Notes: generated by a model not told the origin, from the sequence alone. 64,000 bases of DNA from JAIBDK01 sp965261915 (GCA_965261915.1 CBDHDW010000013.1:3224001-3288000), one strand, 5' to 3'. Counted from the stretch's first letter, positions 17,009 to 25,366 are shown. Numbers and translations: made by a program.

Positions 17009-18226
17009 ATGAATAAAACTTCTGGTCGAGCTGATTTTTTTGAACTGCACAATGGTTCAAAAGCAACATTGCCGTTTTCTGATCAGGAATATGAAAATCG
17101 CCTGACTCAATTACGAAAACTAATGTCCGCATCCGATCTGGATGCCGTTTTGTTTACGTCGATGCATAACATCGCCTACTACTCCGGTTTTTTGTATTGC
17201 AGTTTTGGGCGGCCCTACGGCTGTATTGTTACGCAGCAAAACGGTACAACAATTTCGGCAAACATTGATCTTAGCCAACCATGGAGGCGTTGCTACGGTG
17301 AAAATGTGATCTATACAGATTGGCGGCGAGATAATTACTGGCGTGCTGTAAATCACACCCTGAAAGGCGCTAAATCACTGGGCGTTGAGAATGACCATCT
17401 AACCCTTGCACTTCGATCGAAACTGGATGACATGGTACGGGCTGATCGTGTATCTGACGTCAGCGATCAGGTGATGAAGCTGCGCATGATTAAATCTGAT
17501 GAAGAAATTGAATTGATCAAAGGTGGTGCGATGACCGCTGATATTGGCGGCCAGGCGATCTGCGACGCCATTAGTGTCGGGGTTCGGGAAATTGATGTTG
17601 CCATGGCTGGGCGTGATGCAATGGAACTGGCAATAGCGAAAAACTATCCCGATAGTGAAATTCGTGATAGCTGGGTCTGGTTTCAATCAGGAATCAATAC
17701 CGATGGGGCACATAATCCGGTAACAACCAGAGCGCTGGAGCATGGGGATATATTGAGCCTGAATACGTTTCCGATGATTTCCGGGTATTACACCGCGCTT
17801 GAAAGGACCCTGTTTGTTGGTGAAGTGGATGATGCTTCAATGAAGATTTGGCAAGCGAATGTGGCCGCACATGAACTGGGCCTGTCGCTGGTTAAGCCCG
17901 GAGTACGCTGTGCAGAAATTTGTGCAGAGATCAACGAGCATTTTGCCAGTCTGGATTTGCTGCAGTATCGTAGCTTCGGCTATGGCCATTCGTTTGGTGT
18001 GCTGTCTCACTACTATGGCCGCGAAGCCGGTCTGGAACTGAGAGAAGATATTGATACCGTTTTGGAACCGAATATGGTGGTATCAATTGAAGCAATGCTT
18101 ACTATCCCGGAAGGTAACCGTGGTGCGGGCGGCTACCGTGAGCACGATATTCTGGTCGTTACAGAACAAGGTTCTGACAACATTACCGGGTTTCCGTATG
18201 GGCCGGAGCACAACGTCGTATCGTAA
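17009..18226 (+). CDS. Creatinase (creatine amidinohydrolase), peptidase M24 fold
   Basis: Likely hydrolyses creatine to sarcosine and urea in the cytoplasm. The 405-residue protein has the pita-bread M24 fold. It resembles Pseudomonas creatinase along its whole length as I remember that sequence: SGFLYCSFGRPYG, ISANID, QPWRR, IYTDWRRDNY, FQSGINTDGAHNPVTTR (catalytic His), FPMISGYYTALERTLF (Glu), FGYGHSFG, LSHYYGREAGLELREDIDTV and GGYREHDILVV. These are substrate-binding blocks, not general aminopeptidase features. The start at ATG 17009 has a good GAGGTG Shine-Dalgarno; a TTG at 17006 is the alternative. No creatininase or sarcosine oxidase gene lies nearby, so the rest of the pathway would have to be elsewhere. 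Confidence 0.9.
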   Translation: MNKTSGRADFFELHNGSKATLPFSDQEYENRLTQLRKLMSASDLDAVLFTSMHNIAYYSGFLYCSFGRPYGCIVTQQNGTTISANIDLSQPWRRCYGENVIYTDWRRDNYWRAVNHTLKGAKSLGVENDHLTLALRSKLDDMVRADRVSDVSDQVMKLRMIKSDEEIELIKGGAMTADIGGQAICDAISVGVREIDVAMAGRDAMELAIAKNYPDSEIRDSWVWFQSGINTDGAHNPVTTRALEHGDILSLNTFPMISGYYTALERTLFVGEVDDASMKIWQANVAAHELGLSLVKPGVRCAEICAEINEHFASLDLLQYRSFGYGHSFGVLSHYYGREAGLELREDIDTVLEPNMVVSIEAMLTIPEGNRGAGGYREHDILVVTEQGSDNITGFPYGPEHNVVS

Positions 18227-18246
18227 TGTTTGTTTAAAACACAAAA

Positions 18247-18285
18247 AAAGCCATTGATGAAAAATGCGTCAATGGCTTTAATTAT
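18247..18285. terminator. Bidirectional rho-independent terminator
   Basis: AAAGCCATTGA pairs with TCAATGGCTTT around a short loop (18247-18279), with A-runs on the left and T-rich sequence on the right. It lies between the convergent creatinase (+) and ilvD (-) genes and can serve both. Confidence 0.85.
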
Positions 18286-18301
18286 TTGAGTGGTGAAAAT
18301 T

Positions 18302-20143
18302 TTACAAAAGATCGACGTTTCTTACAGCGCCGGTAGCGGCACTGGTTGCAAGCGCGCCATAAGCTTTTAATGCGCTACTCACAACCCGATTACGATTGGG
18401 TTTCCAACCGTCTTTTCCCTTCGCAGCCATATCATTTCGTCGTTGATCAAGTGTTGTCTGCTCGACAGCGAGATTTATAGTGCGATTTGGAATATCGATT
18501 TCGATGCGATCACCTTCCTCAACCAAACCAATCAGCCCGCCAGAAGCGGCTTCGGGTGAAACGTGACCAATGGATAAACCTGACGTACCGCCAGAAAATC
18601 GACCATCGGTGATTAATGCGCAGGCTTTGCCAAGGTTTTTTGATTTCAGGTAAGTGGTTGGGTAGAGCATTTCCTGCATACCGGGCCCGCCCTTTGGACC
18701 TTCGTAGCGAATAACCACGACATCGCCTTCAACAATATTATTCCCAAGGATACCGTCCACCGCATCGTCCTGACTTTCAAAAATGCGGGCTTTGCCGGTA
18801 AATTTGAGAATATTTTCATCCACCCCGGCGGTTTTCACAATACAGCCATCTTCTGCAAGATTGCCGAACAGAACCGCGAGACCGCCGTCCTGACTATAAG
18901 CGTGTTCCAAATTGCGGATACAGCCATTTTCTCGATCAAGATCCAGTGACTTGTATAGTTTGTTTTGGCTAAAAGCGACCTGTGTGGGGACTCCTCCAGG
19001 GGCAGCGCGGAAAAAATCTTTTCTCACCTGATCTTCGGTAACAGTAACATCCCACTGATCGATCAATTGCTCGAAGTTTGTTGCGTGTACCGAACGCGCT
19101 CCCTTATTAATTAGTCCGGCCCGATTTAGCTCACCGAGAATAGACATAATACCACCTGCCCGATGTACATCTTCAACATGGTAGTCTGGTGTGGATGGTG
19201 CAACCTTACAAAGATGCGGTACCTTTCGGCTCAGGCGATCAATGTCATTCATGGTGAAATCAATCTCTCCTTCCTGGGCTGCGGCTAACAGGTGAAGAAT
19301 GGTGTTGGTTGAACCGCCCATGGCAATATCAAGACTCATGGCATTTTCAAACGCGCCGAAATTGGCAATATTGCGTGGAAGAACATTTTCGTTATCATCG
19401 TCGTAATAACTTTTTGCAAGTTGGACAATGGATCTTCCGGCTTGTAAAAACAACTGTTTACGCTCGGCGTGGGTCGCCACCAGCGTTCCGTTACCCGGCA
19501 ACGCCAATCCAAGGGCTTCGGTTAAGCAGTTCATCGAATTTGCGGTAAACATACCTGAGCATGAACCGCAGGTCGGGCACGCAGACCGTTCCATTTCATG
19601 GGCTTCTGCATCGCTAACATCATCGTCAGCGGCAACCATCATCGCATCAATCAAATCCACCGAGCGCTCGTGATCACGCCACGTGACCTTGCCCGCTTCC
19701 ATCGGCCCGCCTGATACAAAAATAGCGGGAATGTTCAGGCGCATGGTTGCCATTAACATGCCGGGTGTTATTTTGTCGCAGTTTGAAATACATACCAGAG
19801 CGTCTGCACAGTGTGCGTTCACCATATACTCCACCGAATCAGCAATAATCTCTCTGGAAGGCAGAGAATACAGCATGCCGCCGTGGCCCATCGCGATACC
19901 GTCGTCAACTGCGATGGTATTAAATTCTTTCGCAACTCCACCAGCGGCTTCAATTTCTCTGGCCACGAGCTGCCCCATGTCTTTTAGGTGAACATGACCA
20001 GGGACGAATTGGGTGAAAGAGTTGGAAACCGCAATAATGGGCTTGTTGAAGTCTTCTTCTTGCATGCCGGTCGCACGCCATAATGCCCGCGCGCCTGCCA
20101 TTGTGCGGCCACGGGTTGTAGTCCAGGAACGATAATCAGGCAT
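18302..20143 (-). CDS. ilvD: Dihydroxy-acid dehydratase
   Basis: Third common step of isoleucine/valine synthesis: dehydrates 2,3-dihydroxy acids to 2-keto acids using an Fe-S cluster and Mg2+. The 613-residue length fits the family. The cluster cysteines are in CISNCDKITPGMLMA and CPTCGSCSGMFTANSMNCL; other blocks are PGHVHLKDMGQ, GGSTNTILHLLA, DGRFSGGTSG and GHVSPEA. It lies 55 bp downstream of ispG on the same strand, so the two may be co-transcribed. ispG is also a [4Fe-4S] enzyme. Confidence 0.97.
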   Translation of the reverse strand: MPDYRSWTTTRGRTMAGARALWRATGMQEEDFNKPIIAVSNSFTQFVPGHVHLKDMGQLVAREIEAAGGVAKEFNTIAVDDGIAMGHGGMLYSLPSREIIADSVEYMVNAHCADALVCISNCDKITPGMLMATMRLNIPAIFVSGGPMEAGKVTWRDHERSVDLIDAMMVAADDDVSDAEAHEMERSACPTCGSCSGMFTANSMNCLTEALGLALPGNGTLVATHAERKQLFLQAGRSIVQLAKSYYDDDNENVLPRNIANFGAFENAMSLDIAMGGSTNTILHLLAAAQEGEIDFTMNDIDRLSRKVPHLCKVAPSTPDYHVEDVHRAGGIMSILGELNRAGLINKGARSVHATNFEQLIDQWDVTVTEDQVRKDFFRAAPGGVPTQVAFSQNKLYKSLDLDRENGCIRNLEHAYSQDGGLAVLFGNLAEDGCIVKTAGVDENILKFTGKARIFESQDDAVDGILGNNIVEGDVVVIRYEGPKGGPGMQEMLYPTTYLKSKNLGKACALITDGRFSGGTSGLSIGHVSPEAASGGLIGLVEEGDRIEIDIPNRTINLAVEQTTLDQRRNDMAAKGKDGWKPNRNRVVSSALKAYGALATSAATGAVRNVDLL

Positions 20144-20198
20144 AATCTTATAACATCAAATTGGGATAGGGGATTTTATCAAAAATACGGCTATACCG

Positions 20199-21326
20199 TT
20201 AGCTGGCAATTAACGACTGCAATTCGGTATCGAGTTTGTCCAGAATTTCATCATATTTGAACGCGCCAACTTTTTCACCGCGTTTCTTGAGATTGACGTA
20301 GTTGGGACCGCACCACAAGCCAAGATCAGCATCATCCGTTTCTCCTGGTCCGTTTACCCGGCAACCCATAACGGCGATGGTTATGGCGTGATCTTCGGCG
20401 AATCGGGTGCGCTCCTTGACTTTCCGCGCGAGATCAATAAACGCCTCGTTCTCAACTCGGGAGCAGCTTGGACAGCTGATCAGGTTTAATTTGTTTTCAT
20501 CAAAATGCACAACTGTACGGACTCGACCCTCATTTATATCCTGAATGATCTGACGTCCGGCGGCAATTTCCTGATGCTTGTCTTCATGGGGTAAAGTCAA
20601 AGAAACGCGAATCGTGTCACCCATTCCTTTACCCATTAATTGCTCAAATGCGATTCTGGTTTTTTCAATCCCTTGCGGCGGCATACCCGCTTCGGTAACA
20701 CCAAGATGGAGCGGGATCTCTGGTCTTTTGTCTGCGAATTGGAGGTAAGCCTCAACTGTCTTTCGCGGGTCTGAATCTTTCAGTGATACGCAGTATCGTT
20801 TAAAGCCAATGGAGTCCAGCCAGTCACTGTGTTCAAGCGCACTGTCCACCATGGGGGTAACGGAGTCTTCTTTTGGATAGCGTTCGAGCTTTTCCGGATC
20901 TACGGAACCGGCATTGACACCCACACGCATTGCGCAGTCGTGTTTCTCAGCGATGCCAACCAAATATTCAACCTTGTCTTTCCACGGTTTCTTGCGCTCG
21001 TGGTGATAGAGGTGCCCCGGGTTGTAGCGTATTTTATCGACGTGGGGGGCAAGTATTTCAGCAAGACGGTAGTTTTCCTGTAGGTCAACACTCAGAACCG
21101 CATCGGTTTGCTGCCGCAATTCAATGAGCGCATTGGCATCCTTTTTGTTGTCTGCTGCAATACGAATCACATCAGCACCTGCGGCTTCAAGCGACTTGAG
21201 CTGTTTCAGGGTGGCATCAATATCGGTGGTTGGGGTTGCGCACATGCTTTGGACGGCAATGGGATGGCCGTTACCGATTATGGTTTTACCAATATTTACC
21301 TGGCGCGTTGGATTTCGCTGAATCAT
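20199..21326 (-). CDS. ispG: 4-hydroxy-3-methylbut-2-enyl-diphosphate synthase
   Basis: Reductive [4Fe-4S] enzyme (GcpE) of the MEP pathway: converts the cyclic diphosphate MEcPP to HMBPP. It is 375 residues, the compact bacterial form with an N-terminal TIM barrel (PIAVQSMCATPTTDI, NPGHLY, RVGVNAGSVDP) and a C-terminal Fe-S domain. The cluster cysteines are in LISCPSCSRVEN and AVMGCRVNGPGE. The adjacent KYD segment (GAFKYDEIL) is also typical. It works in the same pathway as dxr, 17 kb away. Its transcription diverges from birA. Confidence 0.97.
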   Translation of the reverse strand: MIQRNPTRQVNIGKTIIGNGHPIAVQSMCATPTTDIDATLKQLKSLEAAGADVIRIAADNKKDANALIELRQQTDAVLSVDLQENYRLAEILAPHVDKIRYNPGHLYHHERKKPWKDKVEYLVGIAEKHDCAMRVGVNAGSVDPEKLERYPKEDSVTPMVDSALEHSDWLDSIGFKRYCVSLKDSDPRKTVEAYLQFADKRPEIPLHLGVTEAGMPPQGIEKTRIAFEQLMGKGMGDTIRVSLTLPHEDKHQEIAAGRQIIQDINEGRVRTVVHFDENKLNLISCPSCSRVENEAFIDLARKVKERTRFAEDHAITIAVMGCRVNGPGETDDADLGLWCGPNYVNLKKRGEKVGAFKYDEILDKLDTELQSLIAS

Positions 21327-21439
21327 ATTAAATAAATTGAGTTAAATAACCTGACCTGATTGATCAGGCCCCTTTTTACCAGAAGTTGTATTATTAAGTA
21401 CATTCATACCCCTTTATAAATGCGTTCAGATTGACTGTT

Positions 21440-22222
21440 ATGCGCTATGATTTACAAAAACTGAAATCAGCACTACCTGAGTCAGGTTATTTTGTCGAGG
21501 GCGGACTGTATTACTTTCCGGAAATAGATTCCACCAATTCGTGGTTGTTGAGTCAGGATCAGGTCGCTGGCAAGTTTTGTCTTGCCGAAACGCAAATTGC
21601 CGGTAGGGGGCGGCATCCAGGGCGTGTCTGGGAAGGTGTGGCGGGCGGGTCAGTGCTGCTATCGATGGCCTGGGATTTATCGACGTTGTCGGATAAGCCA
21701 AAGTTAGACGGATTATCGTTGGTTTCCGGTGTGGCTGTGATAGAAGCGCTAAAACGTCAACAAGCAGACGGTCTAATGTTGAAATGGCCGAATGATGTTT
21801 TTGTTGAAATTAATCAGCGGTTTCACAAGCTCGGCGGTATTTTGGTTGAAATACAAGGAAACAAACTGGTTATCGGTATCGGATTAAATATAAATCTGCA
21901 GCAATCCTCGGATTTGGCGATTGATCAGAATTGGACTGATTTGGTGACTCTGGGATTTGATCTGAGCCGTGAAAAACTGGTGGCAGATTTGCTCAGTGAA
22001 CATAGCTTGAAAATTGGTCGGTGTTTGACTGAAGGATTCGGTGTTTTCAGGGATCATTGGAATCGCTTGCATGCGTTTAACGGTCGTACAATTTACGCTG
22101 AAAGTCTGAATGAGAGAATTTGCGGTGTTGCACTTGGCGTTGACGATAAAGGCGTCCTCTTGGTGCAGACAGATTCAGATATCCAGCGTATCCGCTCCGG
22201 AGAAGTTTCCATCTGTGTCTAG
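21440..22222 (+). CDS. birA: Biotin-[acetyl-CoA-carboxylase] ligase, monofunctional
   Basis: Activates biotin as biotinyl-AMP and attaches it to the biotin carboxyl carrier protein. Conserved blocks: FPEIDSTNSW, QIAGRGRHPGRVW (biotinyl-AMP loop), SVLLSMAW, LKWPNDVFV, KLGGILVEIQGNKLVIGIGLNIN, and a C-terminal SH3-like domain ending IRSGEVSICV. At about 260 residues it lacks the N-terminal winged-helix domain of the E. coli bifunctional repressor, so it should not repress bio genes. The ATG at 21440 is chosen; a TTG at 21431 is the alternative. No good Shine-Dalgarno is visible. Confidence 0.92.
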   Translation: MRYDLQKLKSALPESGYFVEGGLYYFPEIDSTNSWLLSQDQVAGKFCLAETQIAGRGRHPGRVWEGVAGGSVLLSMAWDLSTLSDKPKLDGLSLVSGVAVIEALKRQQADGLMLKWPNDVFVEINQRFHKLGGILVEIQGNKLVIGIGLNINLQQSSDLAIDQNWTDLVTLGFDLSREKLVADLLSEHSLKIGRCLTEGFGVFRDHWNRLHAFNGRTIYAESLNERICGVALGVDDKGVLLVQTDSDIQRIRSGEVSICV

Positions 22223-22296
22223 CTATTATTTATTTCAGTCTGAAGAATTGGCGCAAGGGTATAATTCAAAAGGTTCAATGGCATTAGTTTAACGGC

Positions 22297-23088
22297 ATGA
22301 AATTATTTTTGGATATTGGCAATCAGTACATGAAGTGGCTCACATCGCCACAGTTGGAAATGTTGTCTTCCGGCGATCTGGTTACGGTGTTGGCCGATCA
22401 GGCGGTTCCAAGTGATGCCGGAAATGTTTCAGATTGCCTGCGAGGTTTGTTTGATGATCAATCTGAAATCAGTTCAGTGGTGGTGTCGAGTGTCGCGAGT
22501 TCGCAGGTAAATCAGGCGCTGTCAAATTGGTGTAGAAAATTTTCCGCTATTGATCCGTATTTCCTGATAGCCAGCGAAAAAGCCTGCGCTGTGGATAACC
22601 TTTATGCGGAATCCAAAATGCTCGGTATCGATCGATGGTGTGCTGTCGTTGCCGCCGCGCAACAGGTTGGCGAGGCCCAGGCGGTTTTGGTCATTGATGC
22701 CGGCACCGCTATAACCATTGATTTTCTAAACAGTAATCACCAATTTACCGGCGGCATCATTTTTCCTGGAATTGCTACCATGTTTCAATCATTGAATCGC
22801 TCCACCGGACAAATTTTCGCGGAGCTTGCGGCGGAGTCACCATTGAAAATTAACCTGATAAACGATAATACCGATAGGGCAGTAATGAATGGTGTAGTAC
22901 ATAGTGTGATATCTGCCGTGGATCAGGCAATTTCTTATCATTGTGATGTTGATAACGAGAATTTTCAAACTATAATCACCGGCGGTGACGCTATGCGGAT
23001 AAAGAACAAATCCCGATTTCAAATGCAATACATTCCCGAACTGGTATTGGCGGGAGTTTGCGCGCTCGCTCAGGAGCAAAATCTGTGA
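22297..23088 (+). CDS. coaX: Type III pantothenate kinase
   Basis: Phosphorylates pantothenate in the first step of coenzyme A synthesis. It is an ASKHA-fold enzyme insensitive to CoA feedback. The N-terminal phosphate motif is MKLFLDIGNQYMKW (DxGN). VVVSSVAS, the active-site Asp region LGIDRWCAVVAA, VLVIDAGTAITIDF and FTGGIIFPG follow. Length is 263 residues, near the family norm. Its stop overlaps the GTG start of the next gene, and it follows birA, an arrangement common in pseudomonads and relatives. Confidence 0.94.
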   Translation: MKLFLDIGNQYMKWLTSPQLEMLSSGDLVTVLADQAVPSDAGNVSDCLRGLFDDQSEISSVVVSSVASSQVNQALSNWCRKFSAIDPYFLIASEKACAVDNLYAESKMLGIDRWCAVVAAAQQVGEAQAVLVIDAGTAITIDFLNSNHQFTGGIIFPGIATMFQSLNRSTGQIFAELAAESPLKINLINDNTDRAVMNGVVHSVISAVDQAISYHCDVDNENFQTIITGGDAMRIKNKSRFQMQYIPELVLAGVCALAQEQNL

Positions 23089-23906
23089 AGTGGATTGCTG
23101 CGATATTGATGATAGTCAATGTTGCAGTCTATTTGTGGGCAAGCGGCAAACAAGCGGAACCCGTCGCTATTGAGAATTTACCCAGTCCGGATGTAAATCG
23201 TGAAGGAATGTTGTTGTTTCGCGAAGCAGGGGGCCAAAAACAACTTGGATCTGTCGCCAATAAAACCAAACCTGAAGCCGGGTTGTCCGGATCAGGTGAA
23301 TCAATCTCATCCGAGCCTAAAACAAATGAAGATGGTACCGCAGGTCTCGACGATGCAAGCAGTTTGATTATCACGGAAGATTTGCTCGAAGACTCAAGCC
23401 GGGAAATTGAATTGTCAGCAGTATCCCAAGAGCAGCAAGTGCAAATTCAAAAACAATGTATACGTATTGGTCCGTTTAAAAAATCGGAGCCATGGAACAA
23501 CGCGCAGCAGTGGGTAGTCGATCAAGGCGCTGAGTTTAGGCCAATTACCAGCGAAAGTCGGGAGCTAAGGGCGGTTCGGGTTTTTCTCGGACCATTCACA
23601 AGCGACGCAGCAGTTGCTGAAACCAGATCGCTGTTGAAAGATAAAAACCTGGATCATTTCGTATACCAGGTCGAAAACGGTGCAACCCGTGTTTCACTCG
23701 GCTATTTTACTCAGGAAGAGCTTGCCAATAAATTTTTAAACTATCTCGGTTCTATCAATATTGATGCTAAATCGCAGTCAGAATACCGCAAGCTCGGACC
23801 CTTCAACTGGATGGAGATAGCCGCCTCTGATATCTCATCTCAAGCGCTTGAATCACACCATTGGGGCGAGTCGTCAGTGCGATTGTCAGTATTGGGCTGC
23901 AGCTAG
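23085..23906 (+). CDS. SPOR-domain membrane protein
   Basis: A 273-residue protein with an N-terminal membrane anchor (IAAILMIVNVAVYLWASG), a long low-complexity Ser/Glu/Gly-rich periplasmic linker (about residues 30-120) and a C-terminal SPOR-like domain. Recognisable SPOR features are CIRIGPFKKSEPWNNAQQW, RVFLGPFTSDAAVAETRSLL and RVSLGYFTQEELANKFL. Such domains bind denuded glycan strands in septal peptidoglycan. I take the GTG at 23085, which overlaps the coaX stop and has GGAG upstream. Similar proteins follow coaX in other gammaproteobacteria; the precise role is not established. Confidence 0.75.
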   Translation: MKWIAAILMIVNVAVYLWASGKQAEPVAIENLPSPDVNREGMLLFREAGGQKQLGSVANKTKPEAGLSGSGESISSEPKTNEDGTAGLDDASSLIITEDLLEDSSREIELSAVSQEQQVQIQKQCIRIGPFKKSEPWNNAQQWVVDQGAEFRPITSESRELRAVRVFLGPFTSDAAVAETRSLLKDKNLDHFVYQVENGATRVSLGYFTQEELANKFLNYLGSINIDAKSQSEYRKLGPFNWMEIAASDISSQALESHHWGESSVRLSVLGCS

Positions 23907-24194
23907 TTTCGCTTGGGGTTGTCTTAACCTGTGAACCTCAGTCTTAACTTACGGCGAGCTTGGAAAGATGAGCATTTCCAGGAAGTCTCCTGAAATTCGG
24001 GTTTGCAGCCAGAATTATCTCCGGACATATATTTGTACAAGACGAAGTGTTCCTTAATCGACGGTGCTTTCGATATGCTGTGCCGGGCATGGTTTCCAGA
24101 GCTATTTTGGCGAATACGATGACTTCTCCATTTTTTACTGAAAAGCGGTTGTTTCGAGGCTGAAATAAGCTATTCGAAAAAGTGCTTTTGGCCA

Positions 24195-24224
24195 TTGCAA
24201 TTAGCGGTCGGTTTTGCGTAAAAT
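24195..24224 (+). promoter_or_regulatory. Predicted promoter of the tRNA-tuf operon
   Basis: TTGCAA (24195-24200), 18-bp spacer, TAAAAT (24219-24224), followed by the GC-rich discriminator CGCGCTCC. A GC-rich discriminator is typical of stable-RNA promoters under stringent (ppGpp/DksA) control. Confidence 0.55.
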
Positions 24225-24297
24225 CGCGCTCCATTTTTCATTTCGCATTTGCGGGGTTTCGCTCGCGCTTGAAAAGGTGGGAAATGGCGGCTAAATA

Positions 24298-24332
24298 TTT
24301 TTTAAGTGATTGATTTTAAATAACTTAAAAAA
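24298..24332 (+). repeat. A/T inverted repeat just upstream of tRNA-Thr(UGU)
   Basis: TTTTTTAAGT (24298-24307) and ACTTAAAAAA (24323-24332) are perfect 10-bp complements separated by 15 bp and end 7 bp before the tRNA. The transcript could form a hairpin in the precursor 5' leader. The T-run is on the wrong side for a + strand terminator. Confidence 0.7.
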
Positions 24333-24339
24333 TTATTAA

Positions 24340-24727
24340 GCCCGCATAGCTCAGTTGGCTAGAGCAGCTGATTTGTAAAAAGATTGCACCTTCTTGGGGA
24401 AACCTTTGAAGTGGAGGTGGCTAAAACGGGGAAACCTTCCTGTAATTGAGTATCAGAATATTTCTGAACTCAGTAACAAATGGCAATCCCGTGCTATGCA
24501 TCAGATCGATTTTTGAATTGATTCTGCTGCGGAGTGTAGAGACTTTACACCACCCGCCTAAGAGCGCTATTTGAGTTTTTTGATCGCGCTTAAGGTGAAG
24601 AGAAAGTCCAGACCCCAAACCGGGTTGAATTGCGGATGTTTTTCATCCAATGTTTTGCCCAGGGCCGTGAAAGCGGTAGTAGGTAAGAATCAGCAGGTCG
24701 TGGGTTCGAGTCCCTCTGCGGGCTCCA
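24340..24727 (+). tRNA. thrU: tRNA-Thr(UGU), interrupted by a group I intron
   Basis: The exons are 24340-24376 and 24688-24727. Joined, they give a 77-nt tRNA with a 7-bp acceptor stem (GCCCGCA with TGCGGGC), D arm, anticodon stem GCTGA/TCAGC, loop TTTGTAA with anticodon TGT, T arm with GGTTCGAGTCC, and an encoded CCA. The break lies between U36 and A37, right after the anticodon. The position as first tRNA of a Thr-Tyr-Gly-Thr cluster ahead of tuf equals E. coli thrU-tyrU-glyT-thrT-tufB, which independently supports the identity. Unless the intron is removed, this tRNA cannot read ACA/ACG codons. Confidence 0.95.
24377..24687 (+). ncRNA. Group I self-splicing intron, IC3-like, 311 nt
   Basis: The 5' exon ends in U and the intron ends in G (omega-G), as required. 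The guide sequence GATTGCA (24382-24388) pairs with both exons: GCA with exon TGT (P1, with the U-G wobble at the splice site) and GATT with exon AATC (P10). Core pairings: P2 capped by a GAAA loop; P3 GGTGG 24416-24420 with CCACC 24550-24554; P4 ACGGG 24426-24430 with CCCGT 24488-24492; P7 GACT 24541-24544 with AGTC 24605-24608. These lie in R-like GTGTAGAGACT and S-like AAGAGAAAGTCC elements. P8 is AGCGC/GCGCT and P9.1 GGATG/CATCC. The layout closely recalls the Azoarcus tRNA-Ile intron. No endonuclease reading frame is present. Confidence 0.93.
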
Positions 24728-24846
24728 CTTTAACTTCGGTTGAGTGGGCTGGAAGTAATTGACAAATCATGGTTTTGTGCATTTTTCAAGATTGACAGAA
24801 ATCTGTTTTTAAGCGAAAATTTATCGTTTGTGCGGATTTTCGGTGC

Positions 24847-24931
24847 GGAGGGGTTCCCGAGCGGTCAAAGGGGGCAGACTGTAAATCTGCTGGCTCAGCC
24901 TTCGGAGGTTCGAATCCTCCCCCCTCCACCA
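24847..24931 (+). tRNA. tyrU: tRNA-Tyr(GUA)
   Basis: An 85-nt class II tRNA with acceptor GGAGGGG/CCCCTCC, anticodon GTA in the loop CTGTAAA, a long variable arm (TGGCTCAGCCTTC) and encoded CCA. It is uninterrupted and lies second in the cluster, as in E. coli. Confidence 0.96.
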
Positions 24932-25011
24932 CGAGTGCTGTCGTCGGGTTGGGGTTTGGATGCGCTGTTTGCGGTTTTGAAAATAGCGGTTGTTTGGGTC
25001 AGAAAACGTTT

Positions 25012-25086
25012 GCGGGTGTAGTTCAACGGCTAGAACCTCAGCCTTCCAAGCTGATGATGTGGGTTCGATTCCCATCACCCGCTCCA
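25012..25086 (+). tRNA. glyT: tRNA-Gly(UCC)
   Basis: A 75-nt tRNA with acceptor GCGGGTG/CACCCGC, anticodon stem TCAGC/GCTGA, loop CTTCCAA with anticodon TCC, and encoded CCA. Confidence 0.96.
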
Positions 25087-25165
25087 GACTTTTGATCCGG
25101 GTATTTTGAGTTGGATTTGCCGCTGACCTTGTTGGGATGTGGATTTGAGTTGTTTTATTTCGAGT

Positions 25166-25241
<76 letters not shown>

Positions 25242-25366
25242 GTATTAATGAGCCAGAAGCTGCGCTTGTAGTAAAGAATTTGTTTGGCTCGGAATTTTCC
25301 GGGGCAGGTTAAACGGGTTGGCAAATGCCGACAAACATAAATTAGAGTTTTCGAGACTTTTAAACC

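Larger units (their letters stand above)
23907..24339. other. 433-bp intergenic region before the tRNA-tuf operon
   Basis: Contains no convincing gene. A 96-codon minus-strand frame at 23944-24234 overlaps the promoter and lacks family resemblance. The region holds a promoter with a GC-rich discriminator (24195-24224) and an A/T-rich inverted repeat just before the first tRNA. Confidence 0.6.

Noticed and set aside
21352..21380. Terminator CCTGA-TTGA-TCAGG plus C/T run between ispG and birA
   Set aside because: It would act on the + strand, where no gene lies upstream; the stem is only 5 bp.
23944..24234. 96-codon minus-strand frame before the tRNA cluster
   Set aside because: Composition is atypical, it overlaps a good + strand promoter, and it shows no known domain.
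24421..24762. Reading frames inside or across the tRNA-Thr intron (63-65 codons, both strands)
   Set aside because: They cross essential intron core elements and exons, have no homing-endonuclease motif, and no ribosome-binding site.
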